Assembly: GCA_034435395.1 (NCBI GenBank)
Contig: DAOTXK010000268.1
Location: 1-64,000, forward strand
Reading direction: 5' to 3'
DNA from: DAOTXK01 sp034435395
GTDB lineage: Bacteria > Chloroflexota > Anaerolineae > Aggregatilineales > Ch27
Length of the DNA stretch: 64,000 nucleotides
Positions 7,917 to 16,499 of this stretch are shown here, piece after piece. Each line of letters opens with the position of its first letter. The stretch's first letter is position 1. Both the position numbers and the translations under genes were made by a program. The notes beneath the pieces were generated by a model that worked only from the letters and a program-made list of their open reading frames with translations, ran no database searches and was not told the DNA's origin.

Positions 7917-9119
7917 CTATCGCGCCAGGGCCGTCTCCTCCAGGTATTCGGACTTGCGGTGATGGCCATCCCAGCGAATATCAGGGATCAGCTGATCCCT
8001 ATAGCGGGCGATACGATCCCGGTGCGCCGTCAGATCAGACAGCATGATCCCCAGCTCGGTCTCCACGTCGTGTGTGGGCCGGTAGCCCAGATCGAACAGG
8101 TGCTCGTGATCAGGATTGTAGTAATGCTCGTCCATCTCTTTGCGTGGATTTTCGAGGTGACGGACTTCCACATCCAGGCCGAGTTCAATCCCCACTTTCT
8201 GTACCTTGAGCGCCAGTTCAGTCACGCCGTACACTTCTTCGAACTGGTTGAACACCCGGTACTCCCCGGCTTTCGGTGGGTTCTCCACCGCCAGCGTGAA
8301 ACACTGCATCGAGTCGCGCAGCGGCAGGAAACCGCGTTTCTGTAACCCACGACCAAACAGCGTGATGGGATGCCCGATGACCGCCGAGCAGCAGAAACGA
8401 TTGACGGCCGTCCCGAATGCCTGGTCGAAGTCCAGGCGCGTGCGCAGGCGCGGATCATCGCCCATCTCGTCGATCTGGGTGCCGAACACCACACCCTGCA
8501 TGATATCCGTCGAGCGCAGCCCCCAGATTTTGCAGGCGAACATGATATTATTCGAATCGTGGACCTTGGTCCAGTGGTAAAAGCTCCCGGCCTGGCGGGG
8601 AAACGGGAGGACATCTTTCCGCCCCCGGTATTCGACCTCAAAGAACCCTTCCGGTATGTCCAGGTTTGGCGTGCCGTACTCGCCCATGGTACCCAGCTTG
8701 ACCAGATGCGCATCCGGGCAGGTGTCCCGCATGGCAAACAGGATGTTCAGCGTGCCCATAACGTTGTTCGTCTGAGTCCAGACGGCATGATGAACGTCGA
8801 TCATGGAGTATGGCGCAGAGGGCATCTCACCCAGATGGACGATCGCGTCCGGCTGGAACTCAGCCAGGAAACTGTGCACAAAGTCATAATCAAGCAAGTC
8901 ACCTACCCGGAACTCAGGGCGGACGCCGAAGCGATCCTCGAACGCCAGCAATCGCTCCGCCATAGGGTAAATGGGGATGGCGCTGATGCTGCCCATCTCT
9001 TCGACCCACGCCCGGCGATAGAAGTGGTCGAGGCCGGCCACCTCATGGCCGCGGGCGGCCAGATACTGGGCCAGCGACCACCCCAGATAGCCGTCCATGC
9101 CGGCAATCAGTACTCTCAT
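7917..9119 (-). CDS. sqdB: UDP-sulfoquinovose synthase SqdB/SQD1
   Basis: A 400-aa short-chain dehydrogenase/epimerase-type enzyme that joins sulfite to UDP-glucose to form UDP-sulfoquinovose, head-group donor for the sulfolipid SQDG. The Rossmann motif is GMDGYLG at residues ~7-13. The subfamily signature is near perfect: GEYGTPNLDIPEGFFE, then LPFPRQAGSFYHWTKVHDSN with the catalytic Tyr-x-x-x-Lys, then GLRSTDIMQGVVFGTQ. The start is the ATG preceding RVLIAGMDG; an in-frame upstream extension is not conserved in character. It follows asd on the same strand by 72 nt. No sulfoquinovosyltransferase (SqdX) is adjacent. Confidence 0.95.
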   Translation of the reverse strand: MRVLIAGMDGYLGWSLAQYLAARGHEVAGLDHFYRRAWVEEMGSISAIPIYPMAERLLAFEDRFGVRPEFRVGDLLDYDFVHSFLAEFQPDAIVHLGEMPSAPYSMIDVHHAVWTQTNNVMGTLNILFAMRDTCPDAHLVKLGTMGEYGTPNLDIPEGFFEVEYRGRKDVLPFPRQAGSFYHWTKVHDSNNIMFACKIWGLRSTDIMQGVVFGTQIDEMGDDPRLRTRLDFDQAFGTAVNRFCCSAVIGHPITLFGRGLQKRGFLPLRDSMQCFTLAVENPPKAGEYRVFNQFEEVYGVTELALKVQKVGIELGLDVEVRHLENPRKEMDEHYYNPDHEHLFDLGYRPTHDVETELGIMLSDLTAHRDRIARYRDQLIPDIRWDGHHRKSEYLEETALAR

Positions 9120-9191
9120 GTCGTCTCTGCCTTTGCCATCGTCCCGTCGGGAAAACACCATTTGGAAGTCTAACGTGCGTCCAGATGCCTG

Positions 9192-10274
9192 TCAAACATG
9201 CACCGCTTCGGCAAAGGTTACCCCCTCCACGTAGCCCATCGCGATCAGCAATTCGGCGTTGAGGATCGCGCCGCCCGCCGCGCCCCGCACCGTGTTGTGC
9301 GCCATGGCGATAAATTTGTAGCCGAGCACCGGGCAATCGCGCAGACGACCCACCGCCGCGCTCATCCCCTGGCCGGCGTCCCGATCCCGCCGGGGCTGTG
9401 GCCGATCCGGCGCGTCATGCACGATCAGGGGCCGCTCCGGCGCGCTCGGCAAAGCAGCAACCAGCTTATTCCCCCGGAAGGCCATCCACGCCCGGCGGAT
9501 ATCGTCCAGCGACGGTCGCTCATCCAGCGCCACTGACACAGCCACCGTGTGCCCGTCCAATACGGGAACGCGGTTACACTGCGCGCTGATAACCGCATCC
9601 AGAGGAAGGACGTGATCCCCGTTCAACGCGCCGAGCATCTTGCGCGATTCGGCCTCGACTTTCTCCTCCTCCCCAGGAATGTAGGGCACCACATTGTCGA
9701 AGATGTCCAGCGAGGCCACGCCGGGATAGCCCGCCCCGCTGATGGCCTGCATGCTGACCACGCTGACCTGCCGGATGCCAAACGGTCGCAGCGGAGCGAG
9801 AGCCATCACCACCGGGGTCGCCGTGCAGTTCGGGCTGGTCACCAGTGCGCCGCCCCCCCAACCCCGGTTACGCCGCTGGGCCGAGATCAGGCCAACGTGA
9901 TCGGCGTTGACCTCCGGGATCAGCAACGGCACATCCCCGGCCATACGGTGTGACTTGACGTTGGAACAGACCACGTGACCGGCCCCCGCCAGCTCAAGCT
10001 CGCGCGCGGTCGCAATCTCCGCTGGCAGGGCTGAGAAGACCAGCGGCGTATCCGGGTCGGCGTCCAGCGGCAGCACCGTCAGGTCCGCCACATCCGCCGG
10101 GGGCATCCCGCTCAGCACCCAGTTGGCGGCTTCCCGATAGGGCTTGCCCGCGCTGCGGTCGGAGGCCACCACTGCCGCCACCCGCATCCAGGGGTGATTC
10201 TCCAGCAACTGGATGAACCTCTGGCCGACAGCGCCTGTCGCCCCGAAAATCGCCACGTCGATTGGTTGATTCAT
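9192..10274 (-). CDS. asd: Aspartate-semialdehyde dehydrogenase
   Basis: A 360-aa enzyme that reduces aspartyl phosphate to aspartate semialdehyde, the branch point to Lys, Thr, Met and Ile. It has an N-terminal NADP motif (VAIFGATGAVGQRF) and the active-site Cys in VTSPNCTATPVV. The SPNCTATP form and the overall layout (YIPGEEEKVEAESRKML, RVPVLDGHTVAVSV, AHNTVRGAAGGAILNAELL) match the archaeal/fungal-type branch rather than the E. coli type. The start is the ATG 6 nt after GAGGAAG; a TTG upstream is in frame but lacks an RBS. It follows pheA by 11 nt, so the two are co-transcribed. Confidence 0.93.
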   Translation of the reverse strand: MNQPIDVAIFGATGAVGQRFIQLLENHPWMRVAAVVASDRSAGKPYREAANWVLSGMPPADVADLTVLPLDADPDTPLVFSALPAEIATARELELAGAGHVVCSNVKSHRMAGDVPLLIPEVNADHVGLISAQRRNRGWGGGALVTSPNCTATPVVMALAPLRPFGIRQVSVVSMQAISGAGYPGVASLDIFDNVVPYIPGEEEKVEAESRKMLGALNGDHVLPLDAVISAQCNRVPVLDGHTVAVSVALDERPSLDDIRRAWMAFRGNKLVAALPSAPERPLIVHDAPDRPQPRRDRDAGQGMSAAVGRLRDCPVLGYKFIAMAHNTVRGAAGGAILNAELLIAMGYVEGVTFAEAVHV

Positions 10275-10285
10275 AGCTGTCTTCC

Positions 10286-11128
10286 TCAACTCTCGTCTTC
10301 AGCGGTCGGCGACTCGGCGGCCGGATACGACCCCAGCATCTTAACAAATGAGGCGCGCCGCAGCAGGGCAATCAGCGCCGACTCACACACCTCGTCCTGC
10401 CAGTGCCCCTCAAAATCGAGGTAAAAAATGTACTCCCAGGGGCGGTTGCGGCGCGGGCGCGACTCGATCTTGGTCAGGTTGATGCCGCGCTCAGCAAACT
10501 CCCCCAGGCATTCATAAAGCGCTGCCGGACGGTGACGGGTCGCGAAGACGAGCGATGTTTTGTTGTGCGCTGCCCGTGGCGGATCGTCAATCCCCAGGAT
10601 GAAAAAACGGGTGTAGTTGTAGGGCACATCCTCAATATTCGGCTCGATGACATCCAGCTTATACAGTTCCGCCGCCAGCGCGCTGGCAACCGCCCCGACA
10701 CCGGGGACGGGTGCAGCGGCCAGATCACGGGCCGCGCCCGCTGTGTCGTACCAGGGCTCGGTTTCCAGGCCGTGCCGCCGCAGGAATTGCTCGCACTGGG
10801 CCAGCGCCTGGGGATGAGACCGGACACGCGCCAGGTCGGCCAGTTTCGTGCCCGGCGGAACCAGCAGCGCATGCCGCACGTGCAGAATGACTTCCGCCTG
10901 GACGCGAATATCGTGCTCCATCATCAACTCGTAAGACTGCGCGACAGTGCCCGCCAGCGCGTTCTCAACCGGCAAGATGGCATGCTCGGCCTGCTGTGAT
11001 TCGATAGCCTCGAACAGCTCGCCCAGCGTGCGGCATGGCAGGACTTCCACCGTATCACCATAATGCTGGCGAATGGCCTGTTCTGAATAGGCACCGTGAA
11101 TCCCCTGGAAAGCAACGCGCTCAGCCAC
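10286..11128 (-). CDS. pheA: Prephenate dehydratase with ACT domain
   Basis: A 280-aa monofunctional prephenate dehydratase (prephenate to phenylpyruvate) without a chorismate mutase domain. The catalytic lobes contain [24 protein letters not shown] and the essential Thr-Arg-Phe in NYTRFFILG. The C-terminal ACT domain carries the Phe-binding ESRP motif ([11 protein letters not shown]), so feedback inhibition by phenylalanine is expected. It starts at GTG behind the strong RBS CAGGAGGGGG and heads the leftward pheA-asd-sqdB run, divergent from the argG leader. I see no Phe-codon leader peptide upstream. Confidence 0.94.
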   Translation of the reverse strand: MAERVAFQGIHGAYSEQAIRQHYGDTVEVLPCRTLGELFEAIESQQAEHAILPVENALAGTVAQSYELMMEHDIRVQAEVILHVRHALLVPPGTKLADLARVRSHPQALAQCEQFLRRHGLETEPWYDTAGAARDLAAAPVPGVGAVASALAAELYKLDVIEPNIEDVPYNYTRFFILGIDDPPRAAHNKTSLVFATRHRPAALYECLGEFAERGINLTKIESRPRRNRPWEYIFYLDFEGHWQDEVCESALIALLRRASFVKMLGSYPAAESPTAEDES

Positions 11129-11256
11129 CTGCCCCCTCCTGCCTGAGATGCCGCCATGCTAACATACTGAGCCGAGGCCCACCAAGTGCATTGAGCATCA
11201 GGCGATTTGTTCACTTTGACTAAGGAGATGAGTCAATTTGCCTGTCAAATTGTCCG

Positions 11257-11286
11257 TTGACAGGGCCCCCTGCCGTGGCGTATCAT
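11257..11286 (+). promoter_or_regulatory. argGH promoter
   Basis: Perfect -35 TTGACA (11257-11262), 18-nt spacer and -10 TATCAT (11281-11286, five of six). The expected start is near 11293, which is the A of the leader-peptide ATG. The leader peptide would therefore be translated from a leaderless transcript. Confidence 0.7.
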
Positions 11287-11292
11287 GCGGCC

Positions 11293-11379
11293 ATGATCGA
11301 GAAAGTCTCTTCCCTCCGTTTGCGCCGTCGCCACCGCCCGATCACGCGTTGGTCTGGCGGGAGCCTCAGCATTGCCTGA
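11293..11379 (+). CDS. Arginine leader peptide of argG-argH
   Basis: A 28-codon ORF whose middle reads RLRRRHRPITR: six Arg codons (all CGT/CGC) within 11 codons, at nt 11317-11349. It lies between a strong promoter and a rho-independent terminator, 93 nt upstream of argG, the expected architecture of an amino-acid attenuator leader. No Shine-Dalgarno is visible, but the predicted transcription start coincides with the ATG. The ORF stop (TGA 11377-11379) lies 34 nt before the terminator stem. No homologue is known to me; the call rests on composition and position. Confidence 0.75.
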   Translation: MIEKVSSLRLRRRHRPITRWSGGSLSIA

Positions 11380-11441
11380 CGTTCCTGGCACAACCGGAGC
11401 CGAGAAGCGCATACCCCAGACCAGCGCGGTCTGGGGTTTTT
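11350..11441 (+). promoter_or_regulatory. Arg attenuator: antiterminator segment and terminator hairpin
   Basis: The terminator has stem CCCCAGACC (11414-11422), loop AGCGC and GGTCTGGGG (11428-11436), followed by TTTTT. The segment TGGTCTGG at 11350-11357, directly after the Arg codons, can form 8 bp with CCAGACCA (11416-11423) and would disrupt the terminator. Inferred mechanism: a ribosome slowed on upstream Arg codons leaves 11350-11357 free and lets transcription reach argG. A ribosome running to the stop masks it and allows termination. Confidence 0.75.
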
Positions 11442-11472
11442 GTTTGGAAAACAATAAAGGAGCGACTCCAGA

Positions 11473-12735
11473 ATGACCGATCAGAACATCCACAAAATCG
11501 TCCTGGCCTATAGCGGAGGGCTGGACACCTCCATCATCGTGCCCTGGCTGAAGGAAAACTACGGGAGCGAAGTGATCTGCTATACGGCTGATCTGGGCCA
11601 GGAAGAAGAGCTGGACGGCCTGGAAGAGAAGGCCCTCAAGACTGGTGCCAGCAAGCTGATCATCGAAGACCTGCGCGAGGAGTTCCTGACCGATTTTGTC
11701 TTCCCGACCATGCAGGCGGGGGCCGTCTACGAACGGGCGTACTTGCTGGGCACCTCCATGGCCCGTCCTCTGATCGCCAAGCAGCTGGTCAGGGTGGCCG
11801 AAGCGGAGGGCGCGGAGGCGATCGCGCATGGTTGTACTGGCAAGGGCAACGATCAGGTCCGGTTTGAGCTGACAGCCATGGCGCTCAACCCCAAACTACG
11901 GGTGATCGCCCCGTGGCGAGAATGGGACATCCGCAGCCGGGAAGACGCCATCGCCTACGCCGAGGCGCATGATGTCCCGATTACACAAGCCCTTAAGAGT
12001 ATCTACAGCCGTGACCGGAATCTTTTCCACCTCAGCCACGAAGGCGGCCCGCTGGAAGACCCCTGGAACGAGCCGGAAGAAGACATGTTCATCCTCACCA
12101 ACAGCCCGATGGAAGCCCCCGACGAGCCTGAATACCTGGAAATCGGGTTTGAGAAGGGCACGCCAGTCAGCATCAACGGTCAGCCACTGCCCCCTGTCCA
12201 GTTGTTTGAGGCGCTAAACAGGATCGGCGGCAAACACGGCGTCGGGCGGGTGGATATGGTGGAGAACCGTCTGGTCGGTATGAAGAGCCGGGGTGTCTAT
12301 GAAACTCCCGGCGGCACGTTGCTGCTGGTGGCCCATCAAGCGCTGGAAAGCATTTGCCTGGATAAGTACACCATGCACTTCAAGGACTTCATCGCCGTTA
12401 AATATGCGGAGTTGGTGTATAACGGGCAGTGGTACACCCAGCTTCGGAAAGCTTTTGATGCTTTCGTGGCCGTCACCCAGCAGACGGTCACTGGCACGGT
12501 GCGCCTCAAGCTGTACAAGGGCAACGTCATCATCGCTGGTAGGAAAGGCCCGTATAGCCTATACCGGGAGGACTACGCGTCCTTCGGCCAGATGGATATC
12601 TACGATCAGACGGATGCTGAGGGGTTTATCCAGTTGTTCGGATTGCCGCTTAAGGTCCAGGCGATGTTGCGGCTGGAGGGTGGCGGTGAGAGCGAGTATG
12701 GTCAGCCGGATTATGCGCTGTTTAAGCGGGATTAG
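11473..12735 (+). CDS. argG: Argininosuccinate synthase
   Basis: A 420-aa enzyme joining citrulline and aspartate with ATP to make argininosuccinate. The N-terminal PP-loop is [29 protein letters not shown] and [24 protein letters not shown] are family signatures. AAAGGAG lies 10 nt before the ATG. It is the first structural gene after the Arg attenuator, with argH 48 nt downstream; together they complete the last two steps of arginine synthesis. Confidence 0.97.
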   Translation: MTDQNIHKIVLAYSGGLDTSIIVPWLKENYGSEVICYTADLGQEEELDGLEEKALKTGASKLIIEDLREEFLTDFVFPTMQAGAVYERAYLLGTSMARPLIAKQLVRVAEAEGAEAIAHGCTGKGNDQVRFELTAMALNPKLRVIAPWREWDIRSREDAIAYAEAHDVPITQALKSIYSRDRNLFHLSHEGGPLEDPWNEPEEDMFILTNSPMEAPDEPEYLEIGFEKGTPVSINGQPLPPVQLFEALNRIGGKHGVGRVDMVENRLVGMKSRGVYETPGGTLLLVAHQALESICLDKYTMHFKDFIAVKYAELVYNGQWYTQLRKAFDAFVAVTQQTVTGTVRLKLYKGNVIIAGRKGPYSLYREDYASFGQMDIYDQTDAEGFIQLFGLPLKVQAMLRLEGGGESEYGQPDYALFKRD

Positions 12736-12783
12736 TGGTGTTGTGGGTGGCTGGTGCTGACTACACGAAGATGGAGGTTCGGC

Positions 12784-14175
12784 ATGACCCTGTGGGGTGG
12801 CGTCTTCCAGCACCAAACGGACGAGGCAGTCCGGAAGCTGAACGACAGTCTGCCGTTTGATTGGCGTCTCTATGATGTGGATATCACGGGCAGCCAGGCC
12901 TGGGCCGGAGCACTCTTGACAGCCGGCGTGCTTAGCGAACAAGAACACGCCGCCATCATCGCCGGTTTGGACCAGGTGCGGGCCGAATTCAGCGCCGCGC
13001 TCGCCAGGGGGACATTCGAGCCTGCCCCTGGCGATGAGGATATTCACACGGCTGTCGAGCGCCGCCTCACCGCGATCATTGGTCCTGCGGCGGGCAAGCT
13101 CCACACCGGACGCAGCCGCAACGATCAGATCGCGACCGATCTGCGCCTGTGGATGCTCAAGGTTGTTCCCACTCTGGCCGATCAGGTCGCTGCATTGCAG
13201 CGGGCGCTGCTGTCCCAGGCTGTGGATCACGTCGAGAGTGTGATGCCTGGATTCACGCATTTACAACCGGCGCAGCCAATCACGGCGGCCCACTGGTTGC
13301 TGAGCTTCGCCCAGATGTTAGAGCGGGATCGTGGCCGCCTGGAGCAGGTCAAAGTGGCCGCCGGCATCTGCCCCCTCGGCTCAGGTGCGCTGGCCGGAAC
13401 CCCCTACCCCATCGATCGGGAAGCGCTGGCCGCGGCGCTGTCTTTCGCCCAGGCCAGCGCTAACAGCCTGGATGCCGTCTCCGATCGGGATTTCGTGTGT
13501 GGCTTTCTCTACGTGGGCGCGCTGTTGATGGTGCACCTGTCACGCCTGGCCGAAGACCTGATCCTCTACAGCACGCCCCAGTTTGGCTTTGTCACGCTGG
13601 ACGAACGCTACAGCACCGGCAGCAGCCTGATGCCCCAGAAACGTAATCCCGACCCGTTAGAGCTCACACGCGGCAAAACGGGCCGCATCATCGGCCATCT
13701 GACCGGATTCCTGACCACCCTGAAAGGTCTGCCCAGCGGTTATAACAAAGACCTGCAAGAGGATAAAGAGCCGGTCTTTGACACGTATGACACCCTGTCG
13801 GCAGTGCTGCCCGTGCTGACCGGCCTGGTGCGGACGATGACCCTGCACCCGGCGAACATGCGCGCTGCCCTGGACGAAGCGATGCTGGCCACCGACCTGG
13901 CCGACTACCTGGTGCGCAAAGGCGTTCCTTTCCGGGAAGCGCACCACATCGCTGGGCAGGTCGTGCGGAAGGCGGTGGAGGCAGGCGTCCCGCTGTCCGC
14001 GCTGCCGCTGGCAGAATACCAGGGCATCTCCCCGCACTTCCAACAGGACGTATCCGAAGTTTTCGATTTTGCCGGGGCTGTCGCCCGCCGGGCTGCCCTC
14101 GGAGGCCCCGCGTCGGAGGCTGTCCGTGCGCAGATCGCCCAACTGGCGGAAAAACTGGGCACGTCCGGCACATAG
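12784..14175 (+). CDS. argH: Argininosuccinate lyase
   Basis: A 463-aa fumarase/aspartase-superfamily enzyme splitting argininosuccinate into arginine and fumarate. It shows GKLHTGRSRNDQIATD, the active-site TGSSLMPQKRNPDPLE and LKGLPSGYNKDLQEDKE. The start is the ATG 6 nt after GGAGG, giving MTLWGGVFQ; an in-frame upstream extension of ten codons is not needed. No terminator hairpin with a T-run is evident between its stop and the ilv promoter, so some read-through into the ilv leader is possible. Confidence 0.97.
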   Translation: MTLWGGVFQHQTDEAVRKLNDSLPFDWRLYDVDITGSQAWAGALLTAGVLSEQEHAAIIAGLDQVRAEFSAALARGTFEPAPGDEDIHTAVERRLTAIIGPAAGKLHTGRSRNDQIATDLRLWMLKVVPTLADQVAALQRALLSQAVDHVESVMPGFTHLQPAQPITAAHWLLSFAQMLERDRGRLEQVKVAAGICPLGSGALAGTPYPIDREALAAALSFAQASANSLDAVSDRDFVCGFLYVGALLMVHLSRLAEDLILYSTPQFGFVTLDERYSTGSSLMPQKRNPDPLELTRGKTGRIIGHLTGFLTTLKGLPSGYNKDLQEDKEPVFDTYDTLSAVLPVLTGLVRTMTLHPANMRAALDEAMLATDLADYLVRKGVPFREAHHIAGQVVRKAVEAGVPLSALPLAEYQGISPHFQQDVSEVFDFAGAVARRAALGGPASEAVRAQIAQLAEKLGTSGT

Positions 14176-14242
14176 TTGATACAAGGTGCACAACAACACT
14201 CAGCTATAAAGAATGAAGTTTATTAAATCTTATCGAAAGCCG

Positions 14243-14271
14243 TTGACATCACCCGGAAAATTATGTACCTT
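14243..14271 (+). promoter_or_regulatory. ilv operon promoter
   Basis: TTGACA (14243-14248), 17-nt spacer and TACCTT (14266-14271), in an AT-rich pocket just after argH. The predicted start is near 14278, giving a ~500-nt leader before ilvD. Confidence 0.55.
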
Positions 14272-14333
14272 GACGTACAAGAACCGTGTGTCAATGCCAG
14301 TGGCCAAGCGAAGTTCCGGGCAAAAGTCAACCG

Positions 14334-14453
14334 ATGCTGTCACCTGACCTCACCAAGCTGTTCATCCTTATTATCATCGTACTTCTCAGCCTCGTCATTA
14401 CCAACGAGGCTTTGGTGGTTGGGGTGAAGACGGCGCCCGCGCGAGTTAGTTAG
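14334..14453 (+). CDS. Branched-chain amino acid leader peptide (ilv leader)
   Basis: A 39-codon ORF with the core LFILIIIVLLSLVI: 12 of 14 consecutive codons are Leu, Ile or Val (nt 14358-14399), followed by ALVVGV. This composition, the promoter upstream and the terminator 28 nt after the stop match ilv leader peptides of enterobacterial attenuators, although the sequence itself is unrelated. The ATG lacks a clear Shine-Dalgarno. The frame is open back to a GTG at 14286, close to the predicted transcript start, so a 55-codon version is possible. The ORF is AT-richer than its surroundings. Confidence 0.78.
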   Translation: MLSPDLTKLFILIIIVLLSLVITNEALVVGVKTAPARVS

Positions 14454-14505
14454 CGGACAGCATACAGGAAGCCAGCGAGAAGCCCCCGACCACCGGGGGC
14501 TTTTT
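14388..14505 (+). promoter_or_regulatory. ilv attenuator: alternative hairpins and terminator
   Basis: Terminator: AGCCCCCG (14481-14488), loop ACCAC and CGGGGGCT (14494-14501), then T-run to 14505. Antiterminator: GGTGGTTGGGG (14414-14424) pairs over 11 bp, with one G-U, to CCCCGACCACC (14484-14494), the terminator 5' arm. A further hairpin, AGCCTCGT (14388-14395) with ACGAGGCT (14404-14411), lies over the last Leu/Val codons. A ribosome stalled on the Ile/Leu/Val run leaves 14414-14424 free to antiterminate. A ribosome at the stop codon (14451) sits between the two partners and favours termination. Confidence 0.75.
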
Positions 14506-14541
14506 GGTTGAGTTTGCCACAACATGTCAGGAGAACCCACC

Positions 14542-14763
14542 ATGATCCCAGGACAGCCAGCCCCTTACGCCGCTGCCCTGCCACATGAGATGCCCTGTCA
14601 GGCGACACACACCAGTCCCTGGACAGAGCCATTCCGCACGACTTTCGGCCACCAGCCCCAGCGCCCCGCCACGGAGCCAGCCACGGCATCCTCACACGCC
14701 ACTATGGTCCCGTGCGCCAGTGAGATGTCTGTCGACAGCTATGCGTACAGCCCCAACCGTTAG
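14542..14763 (+). CDS. Small ORF between ilv attenuator and ilvD
   Basis: A 73-codon ORF with RBS CAGGAG 8 nt before its ATG, ending 31 nt before ilvD. The product is rich in Pro, Ala, Thr and Ser ([17 protein letters not shown]...), with no recognisable domain, signal or membrane segment. Its stop codon lies in the loop of a second terminator-like hairpin (14748-14773), so its translation could influence that hairpin. It may be a second, non-Ile/Leu/Val leader or a chance ORF; no function is claimed. Confidence 0.4.
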   Translation: MIPGQPAPYAAALPHEMPCQATHTSPWTEPFRTTFGHQPQRPATEPATASSHATMVPCASEMSVDSYAYSPNR

Positions 14764-14781
14764 GTATGGGGCTGCTTTTTT
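14748..14781 (+). terminator. Second terminator-like hairpin before ilvD
   Basis: CAGCCCCA (14748-14755) pairs with TGGGGCTG (14767-14774) around an 11-nt loop, followed by C and TTTTTT (14776-14781). It sits 14 nt before the ilvD ATG and after the small ORF stop, and could be a second regulated stop point. Confidence 0.6.
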
Positions 14782-14794
14782 GAGGCGAATTATC

Positions 14795-16459
14795 ATGCGA
14801 TCAGATCGGATCAAGAAGGGCTTTGAACGCGCGCCCCATCGGGCCTTGCTCAAGGCCACCGGCATCACCGACGACGATATGGACAAGCCCTTCGTCGCCA
14901 TCTGCAACAGCTACATCGACATCATTCCTGGTCACGTCCACCTGCAAAAATTCGGCGCGGCAGTGAAACAGGCGGTCCGTGAAGCCGGCGGCGCCCCCTT
15001 CGAATTTAACACCATCGGCGTTGACGATGGCATCGCCATGGGCCACCTGGGCATGAACTACTCCCTGCCCAGCCGGGAGCTGATCGCCGACTCCGTCGAA
15101 ACCGTCGTCGCTGCCCATGCCTTCGATGGCATGATCTGCATCCCCAACTGTGACAAGATCGTCCCCGGCATGTTGATGGCCGCCGTCCGGCTGGACATCC
15201 CCACCATCTTCGTCAGCGGGGGGCCGATGGCCGCCGGGAGGACTCCTGATGGCCGCACCGTTGACCTGATCACGGTCTTTGAAGGTGTCGGTGCATACCA
15301 GGCAGGGACGATCGACACCGCCGAGCTTAAGATGCTGGAGGATTACGGATGCCCGTCCTGCGGGTCCTGCGCGGGCATGTTCACCGCCAACAGCATGAAC
15401 TGCCTGATGGAAGCGCTGGGCCTGGCCCTGCCCTACAATGGCAGCGCCCTGGCCGAGACTGACGAGCGTTACGCCCTGGCCCGCCAGGCTGCCCGCCAGA
15501 TCATGACCCTGATCGACCAAAATTTGACCCCGCGCCAGATCGTCACCGCCGAGGCCATCGACGACGCGTTTGCCCTCGACATGGCCATGGGCGGCAGCAC
15601 CAACACCGTCCTCCACACCCTGGCCATCGCCTATGAGGCCGGGATCAGCTACGATCTGGAACGCATCAACGCCGTGGCCGCGCGTGTCCCGCACATCTGC
15701 AAGGTCAGCCCGGCCAGCCCCTGGCATATGGAAGACGTGCACCGCGCCGGCGGCGTCCCCGCCATCCTCAAGGAGATCAGCGCGGACGGCAATACGCTGC
15801 ATCTGGACCGCCTCACCGTCACCGGCAAGACCCTGGGCGAAAACATCGCCGATGCCAGGATCACGGACGATGAGGTCATCCGCCGCCGGGAGAACGCTCA
15901 CTCCCCTACCGGCGGCCTGACCATCCTGTTCGGCAATCTGGCTCCAGATGGCGCAGTGATCAAAACGGGCGGCGTTGGCGGCAGACGCCAGCATTGCGGC
16001 CCGGCCCGTGTCTACCAGTCCGAAGAAGAAGCCTCACGCGGCATCCTGAACGGCGAGGTGCAGCCGGGCGAGGTCGTCGTCATCCGCTACGAGGGCCCGC
16101 GTGGCGGCCCTGGCATGCAGGAGATGCTCGGCCCGACGGCGCAGATTCAGGGCATGGGGCTGGGCGACAGCGTGGCCCTGATCACCGACGGACGGTTCTC
16201 TGGCGGCAGCCGGGGCATGTCCATCGGCCATGTCAGCCCGGAAGCCGCCGCCCGCGGCCCCATCGCCATCGTGCAGGACGGCGATACCATCGCCATCGAT
16301 CTCGATGCCCGCACGCTGGAACTCCAATTACCGGCTGAGGAAATCCAGGCCCGCCTGGACGCGCTGCCGCCTTTCGTCCCCCACATCGAAAGCCGCTGGC
16401 TGCGCCGTTATGCCAGGCTGGTCAGCAGCGCCAGCACCGGTGCCGTTTTGCTGGATTAA
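14795..16459 (+). CDS. ilvD: Dihydroxy-acid dehydratase
   Basis: A 554-aa Fe-S dehydratase acting in both the valine and isoleucine branches. Cluster-binding cysteines are visible in [12 protein letters not shown] and in [39 protein letters not shown] is the C-terminal signature. The ATG with GAGG 9 nt upstream gives [19 protein letters not shown], the normal family N-terminus; an upstream in-frame extension would run through the terminator hairpin and is rejected. It is the first structural gene of the ilv-leu cluster. Confidence 0.96.
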   Translation: MRSDRIKKGFERAPHRALLKATGITDDDMDKPFVAICNSYIDIIPGHVHLQKFGAAVKQAVREAGGAPFEFNTIGVDDGIAMGHLGMNYSLPSRELIADSVETVVAAHAFDGMICIPNCDKIVPGMLMAAVRLDIPTIFVSGGPMAAGRTPDGRTVDLITVFEGVGAYQAGTIDTAELKMLEDYGCPSCGSCAGMFTANSMNCLMEALGLALPYNGSALAETDERYALARQAARQIMTLIDQNLTPRQIVTAEAIDDAFALDMAMGGSTNTVLHTLAIAYEAGISYDLERINAVAARVPHICKVSPASPWHMEDVHRAGGVPAILKEISADGNTLHLDRLTVTGKTLGENIADARITDDEVIRRRENAHSPTGGLTILFGNLAPDGAVIKTGGVGGRRQHCGPARVYQSEEEASRGILNGEVQPGEVVVIRYEGPRGGPGMQEMLGPTAQIQGMGLGDSVALITDGRFSGGSRGMSIGHVSPEAAARGPIAIVQDGDTIAIDLDARTLELQLPAEEIQARLDALPPFVPHIESRWLRRYARLVSSASTGAVLLD

Positions 16460-16499
16460 AAGTTGCTGTTCAACGTAGCAGAAAAAAGGAGGCGCGTTC

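Noticed and set aside
14296..14346. Alternative leader ORF (MPVAKRSSGQKSTDAVT) in another frame of the ilv leader
   Set aside because: Ordinary composition and stop at the head of the Ile/Leu/Val ORF; it lacks the codon run and the spacing to the terminator.
14801..15994. Long minus-strand open frame opposite ilvD, and similar ones opposite hisZ, ilvB, ilvC, asd and metB
   Set aside because: All lie fully inside genes with clear family signatures; their Gly/Asp/His-rich translations are typical antisense shadows.
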